This document shows, piece after piece, positions 23,731-31,911 of a stretch of DNA of 64,000 nt. This DNA comes from Youngiibacter fragilis 232.1. GTDB taxonomy: Bacteria > Bacillota > Clostridia > Clostridiales > Clostridiaceae. The position numbers were made by a program, and so were the translations under genes. The stretch is from NCBI RefSeq assembly GCF_000495435.3, contig NZ_AXUN02000172.1, positions 41,946 through 105,945 on the forward strand, written 5' to 3'. The notes under the pieces are model-generated. The model did not search any database and was not told the DNA's origin. It was given only the letters and a program-made list of their open reading frames with translations. How positions within the stretch are numbered: position 1 is the stretch's first letter; each line of letters opens with the position of its first letter.

Positions 23731-24573
23731 ATGGGCATAGAATATAAAAGCAGGATAAGAAGACTTTCCTTCCAGAACAGGGAGCTTGAACTTGGCAGGA
23801 AGACCCTGATCATGGGAATACTCAACGTGACGCCGGATTCCTTTTCCGATGGCGGAGACTTCATTAGTCCGGAAGCTGCGATGGAAAGGGTAAGGGAAAT
23901 GGTTAAGGAAGGCGCTGACATCATAGATATCGGCGGTGAATCATCAAGACCGGGCCATGAGAGGATAACCGAAGAAGAGGAGCTTAGGAGGGTGATCCCT
24001 GTCATAAGAAGGATAAGGGAAGAATCAGACATCCTCATATCCCTCGACACCATAAGGAGCAGGGTCGCCGAAGAGGCACTGAAGGCCGGTGCTAACATAA
24101 TAAACGATATCTGGGGCCTTCAGCTGGACAGGGACATGGCTCAAGTTGCAATGCGATATGAGGCTCCGGTGGTTGTCATGCATAATCAGGACGGGACTGA
24201 ATATGATGAGGATATCGTTGATTCAATCAAGGGCTTCTTCAGGAGATCCATAGATATCGCCGACAGGGCGGGTCTCAGACGGGACCTTCTGATCCTTGAC
24301 CCTGGATTCGGATTCGGAAAGACAGCAAGGCAGAACCTGGACCTCATGCCGAGGATCTCAGAGCTTCTTGAGCTGGATTATCCGATACTTCTCGGCACTT
24401 CACGGAAATCAATGATAAACATGGTACTGAACCTGCCCCCGAAGGAAAGGGTTGAAGGGACTATAGCTACCACAGTGCTTGGAATAGTTCAGGGAGTGGA
24501 CATGGTCAGGGTTCATGATGTGCTTGAAAACGCAAGGGCGGCTGCCATGACTGATGCCTGCGTGAGGAGGTAG
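23731..24573 (+). CDS. folP: Dihydropteroate synthase
   Basis: A 280-residue TIM-barrel enzyme that joins p-aminobenzoate to dihydropterin pyrophosphate. Signature segments: MGILNVTPDSFSDGG, DIGGESSRPG, NDIWG, DPGFGFGK and GTSRKSM. All pterin-binding residues expected for the family appear present. Its ATG follows the folE stop by 2 bp, and folB starts 1 bp after its own stop. Confidence 0.97.
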   Translation: MGIEYKSRIRRLSFQNRELELGRKTLIMGILNVTPDSFSDGGDFISPEAAMERVREMVKEGADIIDIGGESSRPGHERITEEEELRRVIPVIRRIREESDILISLDTIRSRVAEEALKAGANIINDIWGLQLDRDMAQVAMRYEAPVVVMHNQDGTEYDEDIVDSIKGFFRRSIDIADRAGLRRDLLILDPGFGFGKTARQNLDLMPRISELLELDYPILLGTSRKSMINMVLNLPPKERVEGTIATTVLGIVQGVDMVRVHDVLENARAAAMTDACVRR

Positions 24574-24574
24574 G

Positions 24575-24937
24575 ATGGACAGGATAATAATGAAGAACAT
24601 GGCTTTCCACGGAAATCACGGAGTGCTTCAGGAAGAGAAGGTACTTGGCCAGAAATTCTTCGTGGACTGCATATTGAACCTGGACCTTTCAAGGGCAGGG
24701 AAGAATGACGACCTGAACGAAACCGTCAGCTACAGCGAGGTATATGACAGGATAAAGGTCATCATGGAAGAGGAGAGGTACGACCTCATCGAGGCTGTCG
24801 CTGAGAGGATATGCAGCGTAGTCCTTGATAACCACGAAAAGGTGATGAAGGTGGAAGTAACTGTAAGGAAACCTGAAGCTCCGGTAAAGGGTATCTTCGA
24901 CTATTTTGCGGTTGAGATGGCAAGGGAGAGAAAGTAG
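24575..24937 (+). CDS. folB: Dihydroneopterin aldolase
   Basis: A 120-residue protein of the tunnelling-fold family. It has GNHGVLQEEKVLGQKF near the N terminus with the active-site glutamate, the SYSEVYD segment, and the conserved LIEAVAERI. It converts dihydroneopterin to 6-hydroxymethyl-dihydropterin and glycolaldehyde. It abuts folP and folK without gaps, so translation of the three is probably coupled. Confidence 0.96.
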   Translation: MDRIIMKNMAFHGNHGVLQEEKVLGQKFFVDCILNLDLSRAGKNDDLNETVSYSEVYDRIKVIMEEERYDLIEAVAERICSVVLDNHEKVMKVEVTVRKPEAPVKGIFDYFAVEMARERK

Positions 24938-25426
24938 ATGTCAAAGGTATACCTGAGCCTTGGAACAAACATGGGGGACAGGCTGGAAAACCTTAGAGCA
25001 GCCCTTGAACTCCTTGATGAGAACCTCCATATCGGAAAGGTATCCTCCGTTTATGAGACCGAGCCATGGGGCTTCGAGGACCAGGACAGGTTTCTTAACA
25101 TCGCAGCTTCCGGTGACACTGACCTGAGCCCTGAAGAGCTTCTCAGCTTCACGCAGGGAATTGAAGCGTCAATGAAGAGGGTCAAGACGGTAAGGTACGG
25201 TCCAAGGGTGATAGACGTTGACATACTCCTATATGAAGGGGTGAAGATGGATACTGAAAGGCTGACAATTCCACATCCGAGGATAAGGGAAAGGGCGTTC
25301 GTGCTGGTGCCTCTCATGGAGATTGCAGAGGATGATGTCATCCCCGGAGAGAGCATATCAGCTCTCCTTAAGGAAACAGGGAGCGAAGGGGTCGTATGCA
25401 TCGGGGAGGCACCATGGAAAGGCTGA
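24938..25426 (+). CDS. folK: 2-amino-4-hydroxy-6-hydroxymethyldihydropteridine pyrophosphokinase
   Basis: A 162-residue HPPK. Visible motifs are SLGTNMGDR, the substrate-binding ETEPWG … DRFLN, and the metal/ATP segment RYGPRVIDVDIL with the DxD aspartates, then IPHPRIRERAFVLVPL. It transfers pyrophosphate from ATP to the pterin consumed by FolP. The following HD gene starts inside its 3' end. Confidence 0.96.
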   Translation: MSKVYLSLGTNMGDRLENLRAALELLDENLHIGKVSSVYETEPWGFEDQDRFLNIAASGDTDLSPEELLSFTQGIEASMKRVKTVRYGPRVIDVDILLYEGVKMDTERLTIPHPRIRERAFVLVPLMEIAEDDVIPGESISALLKETGSEGVVCIGEAPWKG

Positions 25427-25890
25427 ATTCGATACTGAGGGATCCTTGCTTTCTGGAGAACATAAGAAGGACAAATGAAAGGGAGAAGGACCGCATATTC
25501 TGCAGGCATGGACTTGACCACCTTGCAGATGCAGCCAGGGTCCTGTATATCCTGGTCCTTGAGGAAGGGATTGAGGTTTCAAAGGAAACAGCATACACTG
25601 CAGCATTCCTTCACGACCTGGGAAGATGGGTGGAATACGATACCGGAAGTGACCATGCCAAAGAGAGCGCCAAAATGGCAGAGGGGCTTCTTGATAGGCA
25701 TGGATATGGCGGACCTGAGAAGGAAGTCATACTCCTGGCCATAAGAGGGCACAGGGTGAAGGGAGCGGAAGGGATACTGACTGATGCCATGTACCGTGCG
25801 GACAAACTGTCAAGGCCATGCATCACATGCTCATCTTTAGCGTTGTGCAAGAGGTTTGCCAGCGGAGAGAAGGCAGAGATAGAATATTGA
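25414..25890 (+). CDS. HD-superfamily hydrolase
   Basis: A 158-residue HD-domain protein starting at the ATG at 25414 (GGGGAGG upstream), 13 bp inside folK. The metal-binding pattern is H in HGLDHL, then HD in FLHDLGRW, then a distal Asp in YRADKLS, followed by a cysteine-rich end (CITCSSLALC). HD proteins are phosphohydrolases of nucleotides and similar molecules. Its position in the fol operon suggests a role in dephosphorylating a pterin intermediate, which is inference. Three C-terminal cysteines may bind metal. Confidence 0.87.
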   Translation: MERLNSILRDPCFLENIRRTNEREKDRIFCRHGLDHLADAARVLYILVLEEGIEVSKETAYTAAFLHDLGRWVEYDTGSDHAKESAKMAEGLLDRHGYGGPEKEVILLAIRGHRVKGAEGILTDAMYRADKLSRPCITCSSLALCKRFASGEKAEIEY

Positions 25891-25906
25891 ATTGGGAGAG
25901 GATCAT

Positions 25907-27148
25907 TTGAAGACGTTCAGGATAAGCAACAGGAAGAAGATTACGGACAGGATGGAGGACGGAAGCCTCCTCATAATGATGGCTGGCAGGGCTCCGAAGA
26001 AGACAGCTGACGAGTCATATGCATACACACCGAACAGGAACTTCCTCTACCTCACAGGTGTTGATGAGGAAGAGGTTGTCATGACCGTCAAGAAGTGCGG
26101 AGATGAGATTAACGAAGCGCTGTTCATAAAGAGAAGGGACGAGACCAAGGTAAAGTGGGTAGGTGAGACCATAAGCCCTGAAAGGGCCAAGGAGGTTTCA
26201 GGCATCGAGGATATCAGGTATCTTGATACCATTGAGGAACACGTCCATGGTCTTATATCAAAGGGCGAAGTCAGCACGGTATGGCTCGACCTTGAGAAGG
26301 ATGGCTTCCTGTCACCGGACCAGCCGGGCATGATAATGGCAAAGGAGCTCAAGGGCAAATACCCTCAGCTTTCAGTGAAGGATGTGTTCCCTCTCCTTTC
26401 AGCTTCAAGGATGATAAAGGAGCCCCATGAGGTGGATAACATCAGGAAGGCCATAGGAATCACCAGGGAAGGCATATACAACCTGATGAGGAATGCAAAA
26501 CCTGGAATGAAGGAATACCAGCTTGAGGCGTATTACGATTTCGTGCTGAAGCACGAGGGAGTCAAGGATTTTGCCTTTGAAACAATAATGGCATCAGGTG
26601 CAAATGCCACAGTGCTCCACTATGTGGCAAACGATGCCAAGGTGCTTGACGGTGAGCTTGTAATGCTGGATCTCGGTGCAACACACGAGTATTACAGTGC
26701 AGATATTTCAAGGACCTTCCCTATAAACGGGAAGTTCACTGAAAGGCAGAAGGAATTCTATAACCTTGTACTTAAGGCGCAGCAGGCTGTAATCGACGCA
26801 TTGAAGCCGGGACTCCAGTGGTCTGAGATCAACTCGATAGTCCACAAGGTCTATGCTGAGGAGCTGAAATCCATGGGTATGATAGAGAAGGATGAAGAGG
26901 TGAAGGACTACTACTACCACGGCACCTCACATCATCTTGGACTGAACACCCATGATGTCGGTTCAAGGGACCTTGCCCTTGAAGAGGGAATGGTACTTAC
27001 TGTGGAGCCGGGAATCTATGTTGCAAAGGAAGGTATCGGCATAAGGGTGGAGGAGGATGTCCTCATAACCAGGGATGGCTGCGAGGTCCTTTCAAAGGAC
27101 ATCATAAAGACAGTGGAAGAAATCGAAGAATTCATGGCCAGGAGGTAG
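25907..27148 (+). CDS. pepP: Xaa-Pro aminopeptidase (M24)
   Basis: About 413 residues, beginning at the TTG at 25907, which has GGGAGAGG 5 nt upstream; another in-frame TTG at 25892 lacks a site. An N-terminal creatinase/prolidase-like domain contains YTPNRNFLYLTG. The C-terminal pita-bread domain has the M24 metal ligands: LDLGATHEYYSADISRTFP (two Asp), HGTSHHLGLNTHD (His), TVEPGIY (Glu) and GIRVEED (Glu). It removes N-terminal residues preceding proline. A second, shorter M24 enzyme is encoded at 54034. Confidence 0.93.
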   Translation: MKTFRISNRKKITDRMEDGSLLIMMAGRAPKKTADESYAYTPNRNFLYLTGVDEEEVVMTVKKCGDEINEALFIKRRDETKVKWVGETISPERAKEVSGIEDIRYLDTIEEHVHGLISKGEVSTVWLDLEKDGFLSPDQPGMIMAKELKGKYPQLSVKDVFPLLSASRMIKEPHEVDNIRKAIGITREGIYNLMRNAKPGMKEYQLEAYYDFVLKHEGVKDFAFETIMASGANATVLHYVANDAKVLDGELVMLDLGATHEYYSADISRTFPINGKFTERQKEFYNLVLKAQQAVIDALKPGLQWSEINSIVHKVYAEELKSMGMIEKDEEVKDYYYHGTSHHLGLNTHDVGSRDLALEEGMVLTVEPGIYVAKEGIGIRVEEDVLITRDGCEVLSKDIIKTVEEIEEFMARR

Positions 27149-27152
27149 CGTC

Positions 27153-27359
27153 ATGTCTAGGAGGAAATGGACAAGGCTTGAGATCGAAGCATTCAGGAAG
27201 AAACATGGACAGGGCTTCTACTACAACAAGGAAGACTCAAACATCCTGGTTCCAAAGTCATTCGGGATCGGAAGGACCTTCAACTGGGCGAACCCGGTAT
27301 CATGGGTTGTCATGGCGGTCCTCATAGGGTTCATAATCTACAGCCTTGCAACCAGATAA
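27153..27359 (+). CDS. Small membrane protein (DUF5808-like)
   Basis: A 68-residue protein with a basic N-terminal half, a FGIGRTFNWANPVSW segment like that of DUF5808 proteins, and a C-terminal membrane helix (VVMAVLIGFIIYSLA). It follows pepP by 4 bp and is the last gene before the 52-bp palindrome. Function unknown; family match is by memory of the motif. Confidence 0.65.
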   Translation: MSRRKWTRLEIEAFRKKHGQGFYYNKEDSNILVPKSFGIGRTFNWANPVSWVVMAVLIGFIIYSLATR

Positions 27360-27377
27360 GAAATACGGCAGATAAGT

Positions 27378-27429
27378 AGATAAGGAACAGGACCTGCAAT
27401 CTTAAGATTGCAGGTCCTGTTCCTTATCT
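27378..27429. terminator. 52-bp perfect palindrome, bidirectional terminator
   Basis: Two 26-bp arms pair without mismatch around a centre at 27403/27404. An A/T run follows on the plus side (ATTTTTTA). It lies between the convergent fol/pepP operon and lysC. Confidence 0.85.
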
Positions 27430-27437
27430 GGCATTTT

Positions 27438-28673
27438 TTATTCTATTGACTGGATCGATTCCTCGGCAAGGTCAAACTTTTCTATAAGCTTCCTTACCGC
27501 CTTCTCGCACTGGTCTTTCCTTACAAGGACGGAAATCTTGATTTCTGATGTGCTTATAAGCTCTATGTTGATCTTCTCTTCTGCTAGCGCATCGAACATG
27601 TCAGCTGCAACTCCAAAGTTTGTTATCATGCCTGCTCCAACTATGCTTACCTTTGCTACATCGTCATCGCAGGTAACATCCTTGGCGCCAATATTCACAA
27701 TGACTTCCTTCATTACCTTCAAGGCCTCTTCCATCTGGTCCCTGTCAAGTGTGAAGGTGATGTCGTTGAGGCTTCCTTCCCTTGAGATCTGGACGATCAT
27801 GTCAACGTTAATCGACCTGTCAGCCAGTGTCTTGAATATATCCTTGGCCACACCAGGCCTGTCTGGAACATCATATACCGTGAATCTTACTGATTTCTTG
27901 TCAAAGGCCACTCCGCTTACTACTATATCATTCTCCATATCTGAAACCTCCTGGACTATTGTACCTTCTTCGTGGTTGAAGCTTGATCGGACATGTATCT
28001 TGACCTTGTGGATCTTCCCGAACTCGACTGACCTTGGCTGAAGAACCTGGGCTCCAAGGCTTGCAAGCTCAAGCATCTCGTCATAGGTTATTGTGGAAAG
28101 CTTCTTTGCGTTCTTCACGAGCCTCGGGTCTGTCGTATAGACTCCGTCAACGTCAGTGTAGATCTCGCATATGTCGGCCTTGAGGGCCGCTGCAAGGGCT
28201 ACAGCGGTAGTATCTGAGCCACCCCGTCCGAGTGTCGTGATGTCATTGTCTATGGTTATTCCCTGGAAGCCAGCTACAATTACTATCTTTCCTTCATCAA
28301 GCTCCTTTTCGAGCCTTGATGAGGTTATGTCCATTATCCTTGCCTTGCTGAATACACCATCCGTCTTTATTCCGGCCTGGGGACCCGTGAGTGATACAAC
28401 CGGTTCACCAAGGGCATGTATTGCCATGGCAAGCAGAGATATGGAGACCTGCTCTCCTGTAGACAGGAGCATGTCCATTTCCCTTACAGAAGGATTCTTT
28501 GAGACCTGCTTTGCAAGGTCGATCAGATGGTCAGTGCTATCACCCATCGCTGATACGACAGTAACTACCTGATGGCCTTTTCGCTTCGTTTCAACTACCC
28601 TGTTTGCTACTCTTTTGATGCATTCTGCATCAGCAACGGAACTTCCGCCGAACTTCTGAACGATAATACTCAT
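27438..28673 (-). CDS. lysC: Aspartokinase
   Basis: A 411-residue monofunctional aspartate kinase. The kinase motif [11 protein letters not shown] opens the protein, and two ACT domains fill the C-terminal 150 residues ([17 protein letters not shown] and [22 protein letters not shown]), so feedback inhibition by lysine, threonine or both is expected. The start at 28673 (AAAGGTGG upstream) replaces the longer frame to 28703. Leader bases do not fold into a lysine riboswitch. Confidence 0.95.
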   Translation of the reverse strand: MSIIVQKFGGSSVADAECIKRVANRVVETKRKGHQVVTVVSAMGDSTDHLIDLAKQVSKNPSVREMDMLLSTGEQVSISLLAMAIHALGEPVVSLTGPQAGIKTDGVFSKARIMDITSSRLEKELDEGKIVIVAGFQGITIDNDITTLGRGGSDTTAVALAAALKADICEIYTDVDGVYTTDPRLVKNAKKLSTITYDEMLELASLGAQVLQPRSVEFGKIHKVKIHVRSSFNHEEGTIVQEVSDMENDIVVSGVAFDKKSVRFTVYDVPDRPGVAKDIFKTLADRSINVDMIVQISREGSLNDITFTLDRDQMEEALKVMKEVIVNIGAKDVTCDDDVAKVSIVGAGMITNFGVAADMFDALAEEKINIELISTSEIKISVLVRKDQCEKAVRKLIEKFDLAEESIQSIE

Positions 28674-28763
28674 AATTCCACCTTTTTCCTGCGTTTTTTC
28701 CATCTGAATATCCTGCAGGATTTATGCATCCGCAGGAAGAACACTTGCATTTTGATTTCCATG

Positions 28764-28793
28764 ATTATAGCACCATAGGACTCCCTATTGCAA
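28764..28793 (-). promoter_or_regulatory. Promoter of lysC
   Basis: Minus strand: TTGCAA (28788-28793), 18 bp, TATAAT (28764-28769). The leader of about 85 nt has one short CCTGC/GCAGG hairpin. Confidence 0.6.
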
Positions 28794-28834
28794 TAGCATT
28801 ATCAGCACTTGGAAAAAAACGGATGACAATTGCG

Positions 28835-28863
28835 AAAAAAATTCCCGGAATTTCTCCAGGAAT
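28835..28863 (-). terminator. Terminator of the 29266 gene
   Basis: Minus strand: ATTCCTGGA pairs with TCCGGGAAT (one G-U pair) and is followed by a run of T (A run at 28835-28840). Confidence 0.8.
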
Positions 28864-28885
28864 ATTTATTACATTTGTTGGTTTA

Positions 28886-29266
28886 TTATTTGCCATCAGT
28901 CAGTATATTGACTATCCTGGCATCCACCTGCACTGGGTAGGACTCGCGTATGGTACCTGTTATCTGGACCTCCACAGTCATTCCCTTTGAGAGAAGCCCG
29001 GGAGCTTTTGACATCTTCTTTCCGTCCAGGTAGTAAAGAGTGTCCTTGGTAAGGTAAACCGACGCCTTATCGAACTGAAGTCCTGTGTCAGAAACCTCCT
29101 CAACCAGCATGTTTCCTGTGATCCCATCGAAGGTTATCTCAGTAATCACTCCCCTGATGTCAGGCTTGAAGTTCCGGAGTGCTGTTCCCATCCCTGAGTA
29201 CAGGAAGACCCCAACCATTATTGATGCAGCAAATATCGCAACATATACGGGTAGCTTTTTCTTCAT
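28886..29266 (-). CDS. Membrane-anchored small extracytoplasmic protein
   Basis: A 126-residue protein starting at the ATG at 29266 (AAGAGGTG at a proper distance; an ATG at 29275 is too close to the site). Residues 1-25 are a signal anchor or signal peptide without a lipobox cysteine. The rest is beta-rich (GVITEITFDGITGNMLVEEV, then KASVYLTKDTLYYL), like OB-fold or DUF3221-type secreted domains. Function unknown. It follows the tiny membrane ORF at 29279-29389 by 12 bp. Confidence 0.72.
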   Translation of the reverse strand: MKKKLPVYVAIFAASIMVGVFLYSGMGTALRNFKPDIRGVITEITFDGITGNMLVEEVSDTGLQFDKASVYLTKDTLYYLDGKKMSKAPGLLSKGMTVEVQITGTIRESYPVQVDARIVNILTDGK

Positions 29267-29278
29267 GATCATCACCTC

Positions 29279-29389
29279 TTAGATCCCTGCATTGGAAAAG
29301 CTGCCGTAGAAATAAACTGCGGCAATCGTCATAATTATCATAAAGAACGAATAGAATGCCATCTTGATCCTGTTAATACTTTTCTCCAA
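29279..29389 (-). CDS. Possible 36-residue single-helix membrane peptide
   Basis: A short ORF beginning with TTG (29387-29389) 8 nt after AAAGGAAG; a GTG at 29396-29398 is an alternative. It encodes one hydrophobic helix (MAFYSFFMIIMTIAAVYFYG) after a basic N terminus. It is directly upstream of, and in the same direction as, the secreted protein gene. No homologue recognised. Confidence 0.45.
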   Translation of the reverse strand: MEKSINRIKMAFYSFFMIIMTIAAVYFYGSFSNAGI

Positions 29390-29401
29390 TACAAACACTT
29401 C

Positions 29402-29430
29402 CTTTCCGCAATCTGATTATTGCAGAAAGG
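29402..29430. other. Hairpin upstream of the tiny membrane ORF
   Basis: CTTTC.GCAAT pairs with ATTGC.GAAAG. There is no T tract. It may be a leader structure overlapping the ORF's ribosome binding site. Confidence 0.35.
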
Positions 29431-29472
29431 AACCGGCTATGGATTACAAAAGGATTAATATTCCGCCTTATT

Positions 29473-29501
29473 AAAAAAGAAGCCCCGCAAAAATGCGGGG
29501 C
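29473..29501 (-). terminator. Terminator of the FMN-binding lipoprotein gene
   Basis: Minus strand: GCCCCGCA / TGCGGGGC with a short loop (29482-29501), followed by T-rich bases (A run at 29473-29479). Confidence 0.88.
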
Positions 29502-29510
29502 GAGGATCTG

Positions 29511-31187
29511 CTATTTGACTGTCAGTGCGAGTGCTTCCTTGTTTGCGAAGGATGCCTTGATGGCTTCGATTATGTTACCATGTGCATCGTTAAGGCTCAT
29601 GGTTGCGCTCGCTGTCACTTCTGCAAGGTCAGCCTTCTCATCTGCTGTCAGCGCATCATACTTTGCCTTGTCGGCTGCATCTGTGCTTCCGTCCTTGAGA
29701 GGCCTTCCGTTCCTGTCTGAGGTGAATTTCTTGAACCAGGTCTCGACTTCATCAACTGTCATCCCAACAAAGAGCTCTTCATATGCGTCCATCTGCTCAT
29801 GCCATGTGCTTATGCCTACCTTGTAGTCTGCTCCTCTTTCCCTCTTGGACTTCCAAAGCGCAACCTCTGCCTTGAAGTTGGCTTCAGTGTCTGGAGTCTT
29901 TCCGTCAATCTTCTCGTCATGGTTCTCGTCGAAGTTGTATCCGCCCTGTCCTGGCCATCCGCTGAAATGAGGCATTCCTGCTCCATCATAGTTAGGGGAT
30001 GCGACTTCAAGCTGATCGATATGGATATATGCAATCTTTCCATCCTTGTCGAACAGTGTGTTGACTACGACTTCGTTGAAGCTGTAAACCTGTGTGTCAG
30101 TATCATCCTTGCCCGGGCCTATCCTAGGCATGAAGCTTACTCCGAATCCGGTTGATGCAGCTTCCGTTATCTTGAGCTGCTGCTTGTTCGCATAGGCGTT
30201 CTTTATCGCTTCTATTATATTTCCATGGGCGTCGGTAAGGCTTATTGTAGCTGTTGCAGTGATTTCTGCAAGGTCAGCCTTTTCAGCTGCTGTCAGCGCA
30301 TCGTACTTTGCCTTGTCAGCTGCATCTGTGCTTCCGTCCTTAAGAGGCCTTCCGTTCCTGTCTGATGTGAACTTCTTGTTCCAAGCCTCTATCTCGGCCA
30401 CTGTCATTCCTACGAACATCTTCTGGAACGAATCCATCTGGTCCTGCCAGGTGCTTATTCCAACCTTGTATTCATCGCCTCTCTGCCTCTTGGTCTTCCA
30501 AAGGGCAACCTCAGCCTTGAAGGTGTCGTCTGTGGCGGCTGTCTTTCCATCAACCTTCTCATCGTGGTTCTCATCTACATTGTAGCCTGCCTGTCCAGGC
30601 CATCCGCTGAGGTGGGGCATTCCTGCTCCGTCATAGTTAGGGGATGCGACCTCGAGCTGGTCAACATATACGTAGAGTATCTTTCCATCCTTGTCGAAAA
30701 GTACATCAGCATATACATTGTTGAAGCTCCAGACCTGCGTATCGGTATCATCCTTGCCTGGCCCTGTCCTTGCAACATTTGAGAATCCGAGTCCGTGGAA
30801 TATGGTGGATGCGGTGACTTCACCCGGCTTGGTGTTGTCAACTATCGGCCATGGATTTGCTGTCGGGTCAAGTGCGTTCTTCACAGCGTAAATCAGTGCA
30901 CGGCTTGTGACTGTTGCCCCAGCTACCACATCAACATCAGCAGAATTCTTCTCGACGAATTTCGCAGGCAGCTGCTCGATAGCCTTGCTCCCGACTCCAG
31001 GTGTCTCCTTGTCGCCCTTAGCCTCAACCTTGGTGATCTTGTCGCCTTCCTTGGTGACTGTAACTGTAACGTCTCCTCCGTAACCCTTGCCCGTACCGGT
31101 AAGCGTCTTGGTCTCCGCCTTTGTTCCGCACGCAGATAGGCTTGCTATCATCGCGGCTGTTAGCATGATGGCTGTCAGTTTCTTCAT
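29511..31187 (-). CDS. FMN-binding lipoprotein with duplicated C-terminal domain
   Basis: A 558-residue exported lipoprotein. The signal peptide ends in a lipobox with Cys20 (LSAC). Residues about 28-106 form an FMN-binding domain with the GATVTS motif, in which a Thr is normally the covalent FMN attachment site. Two repeats of about 200 residues follow (about 134-331 and 347-547), each with IGPGKDDTDTQV, LEVASPNYDGAGMPH.SGWPGQ, DENHDEK, KVGISTW and FTSDRNGRPLKDGSTDAADKAKYDAL. The repeat ends (DAHGNIIEAIK) resemble a degenerate FMN-binding motif. A role in extracellular electron transfer is inferred. Strong AGGGGAA-type site at the ATG; monocistronic. Confidence 0.88.
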   Translation of the reverse strand: MKKLTAIMLTAAMIASLSACGTKAETKTLTGTGKGYGGDVTVTVTKEGDKITKVEAKGDKETPGVGSKAIEQLPAKFVEKNSADVDVVAGATVTSRALIYAVKNALDPTANPWPIVDNTKPGEVTASTIFHGLGFSNVARTGPGKDDTDTQVWSFNNVYADVLFDKDGKILYVYVDQLEVASPNYDGAGMPHLSGWPGQAGYNVDENHDEKVDGKTAATDDTFKAEVALWKTKRQRGDEYKVGISTWQDQMDSFQKMFVGMTVAEIEAWNKKFTSDRNGRPLKDGSTDAADKAKYDALTAAEKADLAEITATATISLTDAHGNIIEAIKNAYANKQQLKITEAASTGFGVSFMPRIGPGKDDTDTQVYSFNEVVVNTLFDKDGKIAYIHIDQLEVASPNYDGAGMPHFSGWPGQGGYNFDENHDEKIDGKTPDTEANFKAEVALWKSKRERGADYKVGISTWHEQMDAYEELFVGMTVDEVETWFKKFTSDRNGRPLKDGSTDAADKAKYDALTADEKADLAEVTASATMSLNDAHGNIIEAIKASFANKEALALTVK

Positions 31188-31282
31188 AATTCCCCTCCGT
31201 TTGATGATTTTGGTTTGGTGGCAGGAAATATGTCACCGGGTTTGATACTATATTGACGATTATTAACCAATATGTAAAGTAA

Positions 31283-31300
31283 TGGTTAATCTATTAACAA
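31283..31300. promoter_or_regulatory. Rex-like operator upstream of the FMN-binding lipoprotein
   Basis: TGGTTAA-TCTA-TTAACAA matches the clostridial Rex consensus TTGTTAA-N4-TTAACAA at 13 of 14 fixed positions. It lies about 100 bp upstream of the start, in the expected promoter region. An adjoining inverted half (ATTAACCA at about 31262) is nearby. Confidence 0.5.
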
Positions 31301-31622
31301 TTATAGCACTCCATTTAAACCTTTACAACGCGGCTTTAAGGTGATTAAGCCTTGAAATATTGATAAATATTAATTTCAAACTGCATATATACCGGTATCA
31401 ATGTTAGAAATTATTATTGAATGAAGCGGTTTTCAAGGGTAACTCGGATATATTCGGGAATTGACGGGACATAAAAAATGAATTAATATATAAAATAATG
31501 AATAATTATTTATATTTTATTCAATTATAAACTGATACAGGTTGTAGAATTTAGACCAGATTAAGTAGGGCATATGGAGAATTACTGGTCGATTACTGAA
31601 CGTGATAAGATCTGATGTGATA
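31301..31622. other. AT-rich intergenic stretch
   Basis: No ORF of note and no strong hairpin. Very AT-rich (for example 31470-31540), with several TATAAT-like words. I see nothing that assigns a function. Confidence 0.5.
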
Positions 31623-31668
31623 GAAAAAAGAGCAAAAATGAACCGCCCCGTAAATCTTTACGGAGCGG
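31623..31668 (-). terminator. Terminator after tRNA-Ala
   Basis: Minus strand: a 12-bp stem (31643-31654 with 31657-31668, one G-U pair) with a two-base centre, followed by T-rich sequence to 31623. Confidence 0.82.
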
Positions 31669-31677
31669 CACACCTGA

Positions 31678-31753
31678 TGGTGGAGCTAAGGGGGCTCGAA
31701 CCCCTGGCCTCTTGGATGCCATCCAAGCGCTCTCCCAGCTGAGCTATAACCCC
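31678..31753 (-). tRNA. tRNA-Ala (anticodon GGC)
   Basis: A 76-nt cloverleaf on the minus strand. The acceptor stem GGGGTTA pairs with TAGCTCC; the D arm has AGCTCAGCTGGGAGAGC; the anticodon stem CTTGG/CCAAG surrounds the loop ATGGCAT (GGC reads GCC and GCU); the T arm contains GGTTCGAGCC. The 3' CCA is encoded. The gene is isolated, with its own terminator. Confidence 0.96.
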
Positions 31754-31762
31754 ATCCCCCAT

Positions 31763-31791
31763 ATTATATGACAACAATCTGGCTTTTGGAA
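31763..31791 (-). promoter_or_regulatory. Probable tRNA promoter
   Basis: Minus strand -10 TATAAT (31763-31768) with weak -35 TTCCAA 17 bp upstream. The predicted start is only about 3 nt before the mature tRNA 5' end. Confidence 0.5.
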
Positions 31792-31813
31792 GAGAAAAGT
31801 AGGGGAAGGTGAA

Positions 31814-31848
31814 GCAGGTAGGCTGCAGGTAGCTGCAGGTAGGCTGCA
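31814..31848. repeat. Short imperfect tandem repeat
   Basis: GCAGGTAGGCT, GCAGGTAGCT, GCAGGTAGGCT, GCA: three 10-11 bp units between the divergent tRNA and pyr promoters. Confidence 0.7.
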
Positions 31849-31873
31849 TAATATTAATATGAGCAATTAAATA

Positions 31874-31902
31874 TTGACATGGCAGTGTCCGGGGTATAGA
31901 AT
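31874..31902 (+). promoter_or_regulatory. Promoter of the pyr operon
   Basis: TTGACA (31874-31879), 17 bp, TAGAAT (31897-31902). The same arrangement recurs at the orphan PyrR leader near 43196. Confidence 0.8.
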
Positions 31903-31911
31903 TCATAAGAA

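Noticed and set aside
28674..28763. Lysine riboswitch for lysC
   Set aside because: The leader after the predicted promoter is only about 85 nt and lacks the conserved L-box core.
28724..28990. 88-codon plus-strand ORF with a hydrophobic stretch
   Set aside because: It crosses the lysC promoter and a minus-strand terminator, overlaps a real gene, and has no ribosome binding site.
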